Shown: positions 10,050 through 23,562 of the stretch, one piece after another
Layout of the letters: every line of letters begins with the position of its first letter
Numbering within the stretch: the first letter of the stretch is position 1
Origin: Hyalella azteca
Taxonomy: Eukaryota > Arthropoda > Malacostraca > Amphipoda > Hyalellidae
Direction: 5' to 3'
NCBI RefSeq assembly: GCF_000764305.2
Contig: NW_025930568.1
Span: 191,786 to 255,785 of the forward strand
DNA length: 64,000 nucleotides
Position numbers and translations under genes: made by a program
Notes under the pieces: model-generated
Database searches by the model: none
What the model saw: the letters and a program-made list of their open reading frames with translations, nothing else
Told to the model about the DNA's origin: nothing

Positions 10050-12979
10050 CTAAAAAACGAAAAAAGTAGCATTATTCTTCGTTAATGAACCTAATTTTTT
10101 TAAATTTTTAATCGGCTAAAAATTTAGGTTGCTATCGCAACCGGCGCAAGTTGTATTATGGTGCGGTGGGTCGGCCTCCAATCCCTCCTTTACTCCTCGA
10201 TTGCTTGCAATATTAAATGCATTCTATTTCGCTCGAACAAAGTTAAGAAAAAAATCCGTTATACTTTGCGATGTCTTTATCTAAAAATCTTTGCGCGCTG
10301 AATCCCAACAATGTTAATTCGCGCACTAGTACTCACGGAGATCAAGTTATGACAGTGACAGTGAAACTGATTATTCCGAGACCAACAGTGAAACTAAATT
10401 TTGGATAACTAAATAAATAAATTATTTTCAATAGTATCATTTTGAATAATCATTCATTTTATGTACTGCCTATTCTTCAATCAATTCGAAATTCTTTAAC
10501 TTGGTGTACATAAGTCAACACAATGTTTTCATACGTTGACTTAAGTATTTGTAGGGGAAAATCATATAAATATTAATTTTGTTCTCTAACTTTGCGTATG
10601 CAAATTTAGAGAACGTGCAGATGACTCAGTATGCCTTCTTGCCCTGCAGTAATGATTGACATTGAACTGTGCTTAGATAACTTAAATATAGCGCATCATG
10701 ACTGACTATCATAGCGTCCAACGCAGTAAATTGCGGGCATGAGACCGTTGATCATATCCTACAATAACTGTGTTAGTAAAAACAATCTGCACTTTTATTT
10801 ATTCGACAAAATGTAATCTTTTTAGGCGATTATGTCCAGTCGTTTTCTGAAGATATGGGCGTTTGAAAAGCCTTCAAACATATTTATTATGTTTTTGCCA
10901 AGCGCCGAGACCATACCATTGGTCTCGAGTAAAGTGCATGTCGTATTAACAGGCTTCTTTTAACTTGCCAGCCTGCTAGTTTGGCGTGGCTGTGTTAGAT
11001 GATCTTTGGCTGGCGGAACAGCGATTATCCTGATGGTAATAGCCCCTTAGATAGGGACCATCTTTCTCTTTCTCTGGAGTGGCCTCTGTGATCACAGCTC
11101 GGCTTCTCACTTGTCTCCATGTCTAAGGCTTTCTCTAAAGAGCTACTCCAAAGCCCGTCGAGGAGCCTGCTTCTCAAGCCATTATTCTCTAAACCGCTGA
11201 GTCATTCTTGCTAGGACTAATTTTCTTACTCCGGTCGGCACTTTATTGTGACGAGTTTAAGGAATTCTTGCTGTTATGCGACGCTTGTAGTTTGTACATG
11301 TTTGTTTGCTGTCATATCTAAACATTTATCCACTTAGTCTGTTGTTTGAATATTTGAACCCTTTCCTAAATATTCCGTGCTACGTCTCAGACTTGATGTA
11401 CGAGACCAGCCCTTGCATTCATTGCTCGCACGCCAAGTATCTTTGATACGTATACGAGATTGCCGTAATTGTATGGCGGGTATGTCTGATTTATACCGCC
11501 TACTTATGATCACTTGCTCTTGAATCATCGGTGCTTAGCAATCGTCGAGATCGCATTTAAATGATGGCGGTTCTTTCGATACCTCGATCAAGACTTGATT
11601 TATCCGGTGTACCGTCATCGCGGTTCATTTTACAGCGCATTGAAATTGAAATAATTAGCCGTGGTGGCAAACATGATTACTTATTAACTGAAAATGTTAT
11701 TCGTGTTGCTTATTTATTTAGGATATTTAGAACTGATGTATTCTAACCAAATTGACCCTGAATTAAGCATTAAACAATCATAGCGCATCTCATTTCGGCA
11801 CAAATTAAAAAAAAAAACAATAAAATAATGACTTGTTTCTCTATCGTGGAGTATGAATGGTGAAATAATTATGGTGAATTATTATTATTATGGTGAATTA
11901 TGGTGAATAATTATTATGAATGGTGAAATAAATCCAAATCGATGTGCCAAAAATAACCTTCAAAAATACTGCATACTAAATAGCAGTAAGTAAGCGCCCA
12001 TGCTACACTGAGCGACTGTTATAAGAGCGCGTCGTGTTCGACTGCAAGAGCTGCATGCCGTCAGGTCGTGGTGTTATTAGGCTCTCGTATGAACACTAGC
12101 TGGACTCTGCGAATTATAGAGAGAAGAGGCCAGCGGGAACACATGTGTCTCGGTACTCAATGTTTGCCGCACAAACATCGTCTCGGTTGAGCTATAAATA
12201 AGTAAGTACCTGTTTTAACTACCTTGGCGAGTTTCGTCTCTTGCGACAGCCGCAAAACGAGAGGCTTCAAATTCATGGCTTTATTTGTCCTGCAGAAGAA
12301 TGCACTTCCGCGTTAGCAATGGAAATCTTAAGCGCTGAAGCGTGAAGTGAAGGTTATTTCAGGATATTTCAGGATTTTAGAATCTGAAATGCTCAATCCG
12401 AAGATGATATTTTTTTGGCCTGAAGAGAGTTTTGAGGAACTCATGGTCTAGATTTCTAGTGGTAAATTAATTCGTGCAATACTTTTATAGAGCTTAAAGT
12501 TGTATATGACCAGGAATTTGTAAAAATTATGCACTATTTGCTTAATTTTCATCAAAATATGGACCTGCGTCTCGTCTGAAAAATAACAATATTTACTAGG
12601 GGCGCTCTTGACAAAATCTTCAGATTCGGGTTTGTAAAAGTCAAGAACATTTCTTGCAATCTTGTTCGGAAACGAACTCAAGAAATAAATTCATTTAGAG
12701 TGTAATCATTAATATTATTCCTCGGTCAAAATGAAACACCTACCTTACATGATACGTGTGGTTTTAATTTGAATCATAACTGACATATAATTCACTAATT
12801 ATCCTTCATTACACAGGGTAATGTGAGCTTTTCATATATGGGCAATACTCACGACACGGGACTGGCCGGAATGTTTTTTTTTCTGAATGGCTCTAAATTT
12901 TCGTTTAATTTTCATTCTCAATTCATCGTAAGCCTTTATACTTTTTTGTCTTAAGTTGGTTGTTTTTTTCTGATTAATT
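10050..12979. other. No gene recognised
   Basis: AT-rich DNA with a moderately GC-rich patch at 10900-11260 lacking long open frames. A short array of TTATGGTGAA-type words lies at about 11860-11935. Confidence 0.4.
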
Positions 12980-13480
12980 AAATTAGTCTCTACATTGTTA
13001 TTATTAAAATCAATCAGTCTCTACATTGTTATTATTAACATCAATCAGTCTCTACATTGGTATTATTAACATCAATCAATCTCTACATTGTTATTATTAA
13101 CATCAATCAATCTCTACATTGTTATTATTAACATCAATCAATCTCTACATTGTTATTATTAACATCAATCAATCTCTACATTGTTATTATTAACATCAAT
13201 CAATCTCTACATTGTTATTATTAACATCAATCAATCTCTACATTGTTATTATTAACATCAATCAATCTCTACATTGTTATTATTAACATCAATCAATCTC
13301 TACATTGTTATTATTAACATCAATCAATCTCTACATTGTTATTATTAACATCAATCAATCTCTACATTGTTATTATTAACATCAATCAGTCTCTACATTG
13401 TTATTATTAACATCAATCAATCTCTACATTGTTATTATTAACATCAATTAGTCTCTACATTGGTATTATTAACATAAATC
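12980..13480. repeat. 31-bp minisatellite, about 16 units
   Basis: The unit contains ATCAATCAATCTCTACATTG and then TTATTATTAAC. Internal units are identical and outer units carry single changes (CAGTCTC, TTGGTATTATT), the usual pattern of homogenisation at the centre. Non-coding. Confidence 0.95.
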
Positions 13481-16400
13481 AGTTTCAACATAATTGTTAT
13501 TAACAGCATACTTTGTTGGTTTCCAAGATATTTTGTGTTTACATTTATACAGATTTTCAGTGTTTACATTTTCCGTGCTGTACACGGAAGCCTATAGTAG
13601 ATTTACCAAGTTCTCCAGTGGGCTGATAGTGATTTTGAGCGCAATTTTCCATTGGCTTTTCACTAAAATTTAAAGGCACACGCAACTTAAAGAATCACTT
13701 CGAAATCGAATTTCATCAGAGCAAATTTAATTTAAAGCAAGCCTTAAAACCATTTCATTTGCGTGAAATTGCAAAGGTTATGTTTCTGACTGTAATTCTG
13801 ATATAATATCTGAAAGATTTTTAAGTACAAGCAATAATTTCGGAATGATAGTCGTTTAATATCGTCATATCTTTTGAACATTTTTGTTTCCTTAAACATA
13901 CCAGCATCAAAGCGACAGGCCTGCGGGATAGGACATTTCTATGTAGACGTTTAATGCGAGTGTGTGTGAGAATACGAGTGTGAGCAGCGCCTGCCATTGT
14001 TTCCATCATGCAGTCAATGTTTAGGAGCAATTGCGGTGACGGTCAGCGATCTTAATATCATCATCATCATTGTCATTAGGGAGTTGGAAGCTGTCGTCCT
14101 GTGCACTGCAGGTTTTTGTTGTGGAAAACCCCTTGGTTTTGCGGGCGTTGGGCGCCTCTGCGGCACGGCGTCAATGGCCCCTAATCAGAAGGTAGGACCT
14201 GGAGACATCGCTAGTCTTGGTCTCTGCTACATGATGGAGAACCAAACTTGCCTAAGGTTTTAATACCTCCTGGCTATGAGACACAGCCAGCCGCACGGCC
14301 TCAGGGCGGCGGTCGAGTCTGCATCAAAGATATTTGGGTGGTCGCGTGTAGCAGGTGTAGCTTAAAGCCGCTGCGAGGGTTGATACGTCGAATGAAGACG
14401 CCTTGGATTGGATTGGATGAGCGTGTTTAATAAAAGAATTTGAATTGCATTTCCATGTTTGATTGATATGATTTTCTTTGTAAGTTAATTTTTTTATCAA
14501 TATCTTTTAATCAAGGACTAACTGACACAAGTTTCAAGTCTGCTTAGTCTACAAATTTGTTGAGTGCACAACCGCTGGCCCAGCGTTAGGTTTTTTGGCC
14601 CGCTATTTCGACCGCAACAAAGTCGCACAGGCTCGCTGAATCAATATTCCAACTTGTCTGTCTCAGCAAGATACATCAGCGATGGAACTGCGGCTGGAAC
14701 TGCCATCCTGCTGCATGAGCAAGTTATTTTGTGTTTTGAAAACTATTTACATTTAGGAAAATGGCCTTTATAGTTTCCATAGAAAATTATTTTATTCGAT
14801 ATTGGGATTCCCTTTGTTATAATTTTTTATTCTATCGTGGAGTCTCAGAGCAAGTCGAATTATTCTTCCTCGCAAGAATTACGTACTTCTTGTTACACTC
14901 ATGAATGTTAAGTGTTTTTCTAGGAACGAATTGTCTATGTAAGGTAGCAATTTGCCTACAAGTGTGGGTGTTGATCAAGCGACAGTTTCAGTTGCTTGTT
15001 CCTCGGAGTCCTCCAGAGTACCAATTACCGACTAACACTGAATAATCGGAAATTCCTGTCACTGCACGTCATGTTCGACTTCGTGTCATGTGTTATACGC
15101 TGCATGCTCTCAAGCGGAGTTTGTAGATGATGTTAACAGAGATTAAGAGTTTGGGAGTAGAGCAATTCATTGTTTGAGACAAGCAGGTTTGTTTTTATAT
15201 TTGTGGAATCCATTCTTCAATTATTTGCCTCCAGAAATGGGTTATCTCAACCTGCAGAAATAGCGTGATTGCGTAATCAACTGAGACGTTTTTGAGAACT
15301 AGTATGGATGGTGCGTGTTCTCGTGCGTCACGCTGAATGTCACTGCGTGTGTCCAACACGAAACTTCCTCAGTCAAGGCCCCGAGTTCCAGGAATCGAGC
15401 TCTGTCTGTATGTTCGGTAATATGCAGTTGCACTTCCAGCGGCCACAGTTGCAGACGCCGCGTGCGTGCGCGAATTTGCGATCCAGGCCAAACCAGTACT
15501 GATTCGCTCACGCACTCAACTCTACCCTAATAAAAATAAAAGACGACTCGGCGTCTCCAGTCAAGCATTATGATCGGCCTCCAGTCACTCGTCTCTAATT
15601 TTTGTTCATAATCCGCGATAATATTATAGGACAATTTTATTTCAACAGAACATGGAGGATCTTTCGTAATATGTTTTGGGATATCATTGGTTATTAAAGA
15701 CAGATGATGCTGAATGCATGATTCGAAAAAGCCTGGATTGCATAGAATTTTTTGTTTACGCACCTCTCAACGTTCATGTATGTATGTAGGTATGTATGCA
15801 TTGGACCATGTCCTCGATATATAGCGTTGCGATTTCGTCGTGCAATTTGGAGGTCGCGTAAAATTTTTATGCTGGCCTTATCTGAGTTTGAAAGTGCAAA
15901 TGGTCACAAATTATATGGACTATGCTACTTATTCGATATTTGTTATTTACACCATTAGTCTAGGAAAAAGGTTTGTTAGTTTATAAATCTCGCAACTCTG
16001 CAATACCAAATCGCAACTCTGGAATACCATATCGAATAATTTAACAGCAAAAAATAAACCGACCTAAAGAGGATGATTATTGTCCGCATAAATTTCGTCA
16101 CTCATATAAGCGTGAAGATACATCTCATCGCGACTCCTGCTGAATGGAATCTTATAAGCGCATTTTAATCGAGTCTAAAAATCCGTTGTAAATGCCACAT
16201 TTTCTCCATCTTGCTGGTAGAGCTCTCATATTAACAATATGTAAAATTATAGGCGACAAAAAGGTAGTTTCTGCAAAGCCGATGGTTGGCTGTCGATAAA
16301 GTACCGATATTTGTAATGAAGACGCACGCCTCTTGCGTGTAGGTTTGAGACGGCGCGATCCAACAACCTCTTTAGTTCACCGTTGTTGCCACGCTCAGTT

Positions 16401-19400
16401 CCTGAAATATCCATAGAAAAAATAAGTTGTACCTCTATGTGCATGGCTGTAATTTTCGGGTCTAGACGTACGTGTTTCCTACAGAGGACTGTGTCTTTGT
16501 TGCTGCTGAGATAGACGCCCGGTCCTACACAGTGCGCTGTACCTAGACGCTGACACTGTAATTTGCTCCCACCCGACTCCTCACTCGCGGCGCTTATCCT
16601 TCCAAATGTGAATAAACAATCTCGACGGCGAAATTGACGTGTATAATTTAGAGATAAATGCTCCACACAAGGGACAAAACTTCTCCAAAACTCTGCTATT
16701 GATTATTTGAAGTTGCAATATGGCTCAACATTTATTCAGAATAAATTGGTCGAAAAATATGAAGCGTTTTTAAATTTTTAGAGTCACACGACCGGAAGAG
16801 GAAGTTGAAGTAGAATCTCTAATGATCTCCGCGGCATGACACTGTTCTGGAATGCATACTAACGAATGAGGTGCGTATGCACGTGATTTGCTTTCGGTGA
16901 CTACCGTCCCGATGCTCGGCTATTCTAATACCGATGTTGAGTGATGCCAAACAAATGTAAGTCGATACATACTGCACACACAAGTCGACACAACTGCACT
17001 AAGAGCTAAAGCAGATTGCATAGTTGACTGGGACAGCATTGAGCCCTTTAGCTTATGGATATAGAAATACAGGAAAATTCACATTTTTGACGCTAGCATT
17101 AGAAAATCTGACGAAATTTCAGGTAAATTTTACTTATGAACATTTTTGTGTTTTGCCACTCTTTTGTAAGAGCAGGTCCAAGTTGATCAATTTATCACAC
17201 ACCGTCACACCGGTCGAAATATTTACTGTCCGAATTACGCGAAAAGTGCTTCAACTCTGTTGTTTTACCATGACTTGTTTTCAAATGCTACGTGATGTAG
17301 AGCCGAGGTTTTGCATTGAATATTTTTTATTATTAACCTCGGCAAGAATTTCACAAGATCGCTTCTTCATGACACTAAATACCCGGTAGGAGAAAAGGCC
17401 ATTTAGATGGAATTCAGATTATATAAATACAAAAATATTTCAGTGTGCGTAACATGAAAGGCGGATCGAGCATATTAAAAACAATTTTGTCAATGCGTGA
17501 ATTCCAGCCAATTTGAGCGCACAAAAACAGGTATATGTAAGTAGTTCAATACCAGTTAGTTACAGAAACCTTGATGGAACTAATTGGGATTAGTAGAGCA
17601 AAGTGTTGAGGCAAATTTCGTCGATCATTTACGACGAAATTTGTCGGGTCTTTAATGTCGGTTGACCTCTCAATCGGTCGGCTTAAGGAAAGTTATTGTC
17701 AATTTCACACTAGCTTGTTATTAGCTCATTAAAACGATTGAAGGAAACTGTAACTTTGATGTTCGAGGTAAAGAGAGAAAATTTGCTCCTATTATAGTGA
17801 CAGACAAAACGATCTCGTTCATAAATCTCAGCAAGGCTCACGGAATACCTAGGACATTAGCTTGAAGCGTGGAATATAAGTGTCAAGATCGACGTCATAA
17901 GAGTCTCAGATAGAAGTTTGTTACATTTGTGTTCAATTTTTAACTGCGCTCGGAGATCATAGTTGAAATTTCTATATTCCCGACTTGAGCATCCAAGTGG
18001 TTTCTTCCAAGTCGCTTTTGATCGACGCACCTGAGCAGACTGACTGTTGTCTCTCGGCGAAATAAATTGTAAGGCATTCCGCACTTTCATATTTAACTCG
18101 TAATGTCAATATTGACTCCATAAAATATTTTTTCTTCAGTTGCGCGCCCGTTGTCCATTCTTTTGCTGCTACAAAATTCGTAATCATCGGATTACAATTA
18201 TTTTATCTTGTCCTTCATATTTCCAATTGAATTCGATGATTCTATCTCGGTCCATGGTCCCAACTACTATTGTTTTATTTCCGATTGATTTGCAACACTC
18301 GAGCTTGAAAAGAAGTACTCATATTGACCAGTAATTTGTAAATTCATTTTTAATCGGTTTAATATCGAGAGGGAAAATATTATTTTCAATGGTAAGGTGG
18401 ACTGAGTGCACGAGGAGCCTCGAGATCTGGAGACGATACACGATTACATTCAAATCGTATTCATCTAATTCAGATGAATGGTGCTGAAAACATTAACACT
18501 TGACATTTCTAGAAAACAAATCAAGTAAAATCAGACCTTCTTATTTAACGTGCGCCATCCAGTTGGCTCAGATCTTAATGATCATACTCGAGATTCATGC
18601 CAAGAATTTGTTGGCTAGATTTCCAGTGAGCATTTAAACATCTCAAATTTCAGCACAGAGTTTTATGAGTTGGAAGTTCGTGATCAATGATGGCTTGTGA
18701 TTGATCGACATGTAATTGGCCGTGACCAATGAGACCAAGTGCAATCTTGGCCCATGATCGTCTCACTGATCTTGCGATCAGAAATTGGCAGTCATGCGTT
18801 TCCTACACAGCCATCCTAAATCCTATTGTAGCTCTAGTTTAGTCTTGCTACGGCAACGCATATCAAACGTAACTGCTCAGTGCTCATTGATCGCACTGTC
18901 GACAAATTGCCTTTAGTTTGAGCTGAACTTAATCCTCGTTTCCATTGGACATTAATGCTTGACTAAAATTTTCTACTGATTTACCACTGCTGCAGTCGCA
19001 TGCGGATTACGCCGCTTCAAGCTTTATATTCTTTAAATTGCTCGTTAAGAAAATGTAATCAAACTGTTGTTACAGCTACCTTCCCATTAAATATCAGATG
19101 TGTGGCCTCCATCATGATGCAGGATGTATTGTGTGATTTGTCTGCAAATATTGTTCATTGAATTGACAGTGCAGTCTGAATAATAAAGACGACGTTTGTT
19201 ATAGCCTCAGCCGTCAACCCGCCATATGTTCAGAGGTCTTCCTGTTCTACTCACATTGCTCTTCAAAGCGTGAAGACTAAAGTGGACAGTTGGCTTTCTT
19301 TACTACCATTTATAGGGCACTGTTGCTCAGACAGGAACAGGTACTGATATAAGATACAACAGTAATCACTATCTCTTTCAGACGGAACCGTTACGTACGA

Positions 19401-20107
19401 AATATTTGGTTGATTTGGACCACTAATCTCCCCTAATAGTGCAGGTGCATACTTCAGCTCCAGTTGTTTGCGGTGGATCAATTATCATAACTTTAGCCAT
19501 ACAGCAGCTCTCAGACAACTTCTAGGGTAAGATCATGCAGTAATGAATGCTGCGACTGTTCATACCTCTAATAATAATGTGCTATGCAGACGAATTTTTC
19601 CTGAAAATCTTCTGAAGTTGTACTGATTTGAGCCCAAGGTGTACCTTGTCACGTATTATGTGAAATGTGTGGTGCTGTCTAGATGGCAGACAGCTCAGAG
19701 AAAAAACCATTTCAGATAATATGTTCATCTCTATCCTCAATCAGAAGCCGCAGAGAAGTGATTATTATCTTTTATTCATTCTTGGATATTAAAGCTTGAA
19801 GCAGCGGTTGCGATGTTATAGGCAGTTATTCCAGCTTTCGTAATACAGAAGCCTACGTCAAACTCAATAGTACTTTATTAACAGAAGCTACAGCCTTACT
19901 ACTTGTCAAATTTTTAATTAGTACACTGAAGTAGCCTACACGTAGCTGCTCTAGCAGAATTGCCAGGAGGAACTGGAATCATCAGCACCTGCAACAACAA
20001 CGACAGCACAAATAACAACAACAACAGCCTGAGGCCTCACAGACGCAGAAGTGCTGAGTCACGGCGGCCGCAACCAGCGCCGCGGCGGCGACTTGCGACG
20101 GTCAACG
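13481..20107. other. No secure gene; GC-rich island at about 14060-14430
   Basis: Mostly AT-rich. The island at 14060-14430 ends TTGGATTGGATTGGATG, then GTGTTTAATAAAAG, which could be the 3' end of an old non-LTR retroelement, but no protein similarity is visible. A 139-codon minus-strand open frame (16247-16666) has no recognisable domain. A near-duplicate phrase ATCGCAACTCTG lies around 15990-16020. Confidence 0.35.
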
Positions 20108-20390
20108 CACCGGCACCGCCGGGTGGTGCAGTCCGGTGCAGTGGGTGGTGCAATAAGTGGTACAGTTAGGTGCTGTAAGGTGCACTGTCTGGTGCAGTGG
20201 GTGGTGCAGTGGGTGGAGCAGCGAGTGGTGTAGTCTTGGGTGCAGNTGACTAGTGCAATAAGTGGGACAGAATGATTGCAGTGCGTGATGCAGTCTAGGT
20301 GCAGTAAGTTCAGCAGTTTGGTGCAATGAATGGTGGAGTAAGTGGCGTAGTCTGATGCAGTGAGTGAGTGTCATTATTGCAATGACACTC
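20108..20390. repeat. Degenerate short tandem repeat (GTGGTGCAGT-like), with a gap
   Basis: About 25 imperfect words of 9-11 bp around GGTGCAGT, GTGGTGCA and AGTGGTGTAG, interrupted by an N at 20246. Open frames across it are products of the repeat. Confidence 0.85.
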
Positions 20391-20925
20391 ACGGTCTGGA
20401 TGCAGTTTTCTGTTTAATTAGGATGTTCTGGTTAACTAACTAATGTTCAAACAAATGGTCTAGTTTCCTCGACTGGCAGGGACGCTCACGTCAAGTACTC
20501 GCCTTGTGAGCCTCAAACTTCGGCGTGTCCATCCGTCCACGTCAGCGACGATTTTAATCTTTACGTGAGTTCCGATTTCTAGAAGCACTTCATCAGAAAA
20601 CGAGCCTGTGTTAACCAGCGGTGTATGCTTGCGGAGTAATCGCTTCGAGTTGAGCAGGCTTTCTATTAGCAGCAAAACAAAATAGAAGTGACGAAACTGT
20701 GCAGAATCGAGCAATTAAAACGTTAAACGCTAAGGATACTTGCAATCAGCCAATAGTTTAGCGGTAGATGTGGGTTAAAATAAAAATTTCGAACAACAGA
20801 TTTGGCGGAAAAGCTATCGATTAACGCAAAAGATGCCTTATAAATGAAGTAGCTTATCTCGCGTACAAACAGTACCGATCTTCAAAGTCATACTGTTAGG
20901 TACTACATTCCTTTGACTTGCTACG

Positions 20926-21129
20926 TCAGGTGATATTCGTCTGATGACGCAGGCTGTCTGTCTGGGTTTCATAGGTCGCTGGAACACAGCAGTCGATCAG
21001 GCAGGTCTCGCCGTCGGCATTTGGATTGTCATGAATACTGCAGGTACACGAACCCGATATTACCGCCTCCAGGCCTGGCGTTCTTTGTGGATTAAAGCGT
21101 GCGCAATGCCATACATATCCATTGTGCAC
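20926..21129 (-). CDS. Cysteine-rich small open frame, unidentified
   Basis: About 67 codons on the minus strand contain GSCTCSIHDNPNADGETCLI followed by DCC, then a TGA. The codon use is less AT-biased than its surroundings, and the cysteine spacing looks like part of a small extracellular disulfide-rich module. There is no signal peptide, no clear splice sites and no known family that I can name. It may be an exon, a pseudogene piece or chance. Confidence 0.25.
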   Translation of the reverse strand: MHNGYVWHCARFNPQRTPGLEAVISGSCTCSIHDNPNADGETCLIDCCVPATYETQTDSLRHQTNIT

Positions 21130-21240
21130 CCGTCACCGTGTGTGTGGGAACGATCAGAGCTGTGGCCAGGTCCTAGGAAAATAAGCCTGTCCGTTAAATC
21201 CAGAAGTCTGTCACAACTCAACTCTTGCGCATCTAGCTGA

Positions 21241-22981
21241 GCTAATAGCGAACATGAAACCGTTCATGTGAAATCGGCTGTTTCGGTTTCTAGAGATAAC
21301 GGGAGCGTGTGCAAATTTAAATATCAGGATAAATTCGTTCACCAACATTCAAATAGCAAGCAAAAACCCAAATGGGCTCAACATTGAACTTGAATCGTTG
21401 GTCTTGAGCATTGAACATAACTTTTAAGAATACGGTCTGTGCAGCTGATGCTGCTTCCATAACCTTTACTGAGCTGCAGTAACCTTTCCTCTTCCCGGAA
21501 TCGCAGTCGTTTCACCGTCACGCAAATCGATTGTTCAGCCTAGTCTGCAATCGAACTCGAGTTGGAGACGACATATCACGCCAGGCCCAACATCGATCAT
21601 GCAGAGGACCACGGTAGCTTGGTCGTGACTGATCGGGGCTCTCAGTGTCCGGTGCAGCCTTGCAGCTCTGGACTGCTATTTCAGTAGCAGTAATGTGACG
21701 TTCGGGCGTCATTACCGAGTCGATGGGGACCGACTCAGCCGTTTTACACGACAAAGGTTACACAGATTTAGTGAGGGCTCTTCCTTGGTTACGAAAGTGC
21801 TCGAAATTTTTAAAGTAGATGTACGTTATTGTTCGCGGCGTTAGTTGGTTCAATTTCGATAAAGTAATTTTTTGTATTCAAATCGACAGAATTGGGACCA
21901 CGATCGTTAGACTTAAACTTTTGCTAATACTATCAAGTTCTGTGGAAATTAATAAATTATTGCAAATCCAGACTTACTCACTTCCAGCATAATTTAATTT
22001 CATTATCGATCTTAATATGTCCAATATTAAAGTTCATTATTTAACCACAACGCGCACGAACTGTGCGGCTGGAAGCGACGCATGCGCGGCCGTTGGTGTT
22101 CGTGACACTCGCGCCGTGCGTGACTGGCGCTGCGTACAGACGGCCTATCTTATGCATGGCGCTTCCTTCTTGTGCTCAGCGCATACTATTCCACATTGCC
22201 TTCTATTTAAACCTGAAGCTTACAGAGTTGAAAATCATGATACATCTGAATAATTTGTCAGGCTTCGTGTTGACGACGTCATTGATGCCATTGAGGGACT
22301 CTTCTAGTAGAAGGGTACTAATTGAAGAGTACACTTCGGATGTGAATATCACTTGTTTGTGATAGCCTAAGTGTACTGTTTTTCAGTGTACTTATCTTCC
22401 TTAAAAAATCCTTCAAACTTAGAGGCTAGATTTTAAACTGAAATTTAAAGTCCACCCTATTCATAGAAAGTCTAAGTAACGCGCTTCGAGTTCACCATTT
22501 ATTTCTTCTTCTTGTTCCGGACGTTGCTAATAATTAGCCGAACGAAGGGAACGGTATCAATGAACTTTATCGTTTTGTATAGTTGCTTATTACGCTACCC
22601 AGTTTATTAACTGAAAATACAAACATTTACGAAATGAATAAAAGGTGTAAATTATTTACTTTTGGAGCTTCAAAGAAATGTTTGCGACTTCTACAGTACC
22701 AATTCTACTCTGAAGTGATCCAGGAACAGCAATCGTGCTTATGTGATTGATGTATAACTCAAGTTCAAGATGTAAATCTCCTGTTCTCTTAATCGGGTTC
22801 GGAGCAATACCTGTTTATTTAAAGCTGCATATTATATGATTTATCATTAAATCTGCTGTTTAGAAATAAAACATGTCACTAAACTGACACGTTAGCAAGT
22901 TAAACTATCATGGCTGGGCAATGGGCGCCATCATTGGCCGAAGAATCTCTACCTTGCAGGATTCATCATAGCTGACTTTTG
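21241..22981. other. No gene recognised
   Basis: AT-rich apart from GC-richer patches at 21490-21750 and 22050-22150 with small open frames on both strands and no recognisable motif. Confidence 0.4.
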
Positions 22982-23200
22982 AGAAATCTATGAATATTAA
23001 CACTTGATAAAGTCGGGAGTAAATGAGGGATAACTTGAATTTAATCACAGTTCATCATAATTAATTTGAAATTTATGTTTTGTTGCTGACTTCAGAAATC
23101 TATGAATATTAACACTTGATAAAGTCGGGAGTAAATGGGGGATAACTTAAATTTAATCACAGTTCATCCTAATTGAGGTAAAATTTATGTTCTGTTGATC
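22982..23200. repeat. Two-unit tandem duplication, 112 bp
   Basis: Units at 22982 and 23094 share AGAAATCTATGAATATTAAC and the following hundred bases with few differences. Confidence 0.9.
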
Positions 23201-23352
23201 GCGTGCTAAATTGAACGCGAATTGCCTTGACCTAGAGATCTATCGGTCATGACCCCGATATGGTTGGCGCGGTGACGTCACAAATTTGTGTCACGGATAT
23301 GGGGGTTCTCTCCCCTTCCCTCCTTGCATTGCCATCGATTTATTGACATAAA

Positions 23353-23562
23353 GCTTCTACCTCTTGCTGTCTACCTGCAGCAGTTCTAGAGTGCTGGACG
23401 CTGACCTTCTACCTCTTGCTATCTACCTGCAGCAGTTCTAGTGAGCTGGACGCTGACCTTCTACCTCATCTTGTCTACCTGCCGCAGTTTTAGAGTGCTG
23501 GACGCTGACCTTCTACCTCTTGCAGTCTACCTGCACTAGTTTTAGAGTGCTAGACGCTGACT
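23353..23562. repeat. 53-bp minisatellite, four units
   Basis: Units contain CTTCTACCTCTTGC, CTACCTGCAGCAGTT and GTGCTGGACGCTGAC. Just upstream, at 23273-23280, is a TGACGTCA palindrome in a short GC-rich stretch. Confidence 0.9.

Noticed and set aside
12980..13480. CRISPR-like appearance of the 31-bp array (and of 34709-34925)
   Set aside because: Units are head-to-tail with no unique spacers, and the genome is eukaryotic.
16247..16666. 139-codon minus-strand frame as a gene
   Set aside because: No recognisable motif, no supporting splice sites, and its length is possible by chance in a 64-kb window.
20102..20392. Cys/His-rich minus-strand frame across the GGTGCAGT repeat
   Set aside because: It is a translation of a degenerate tandem repeat and includes an N.
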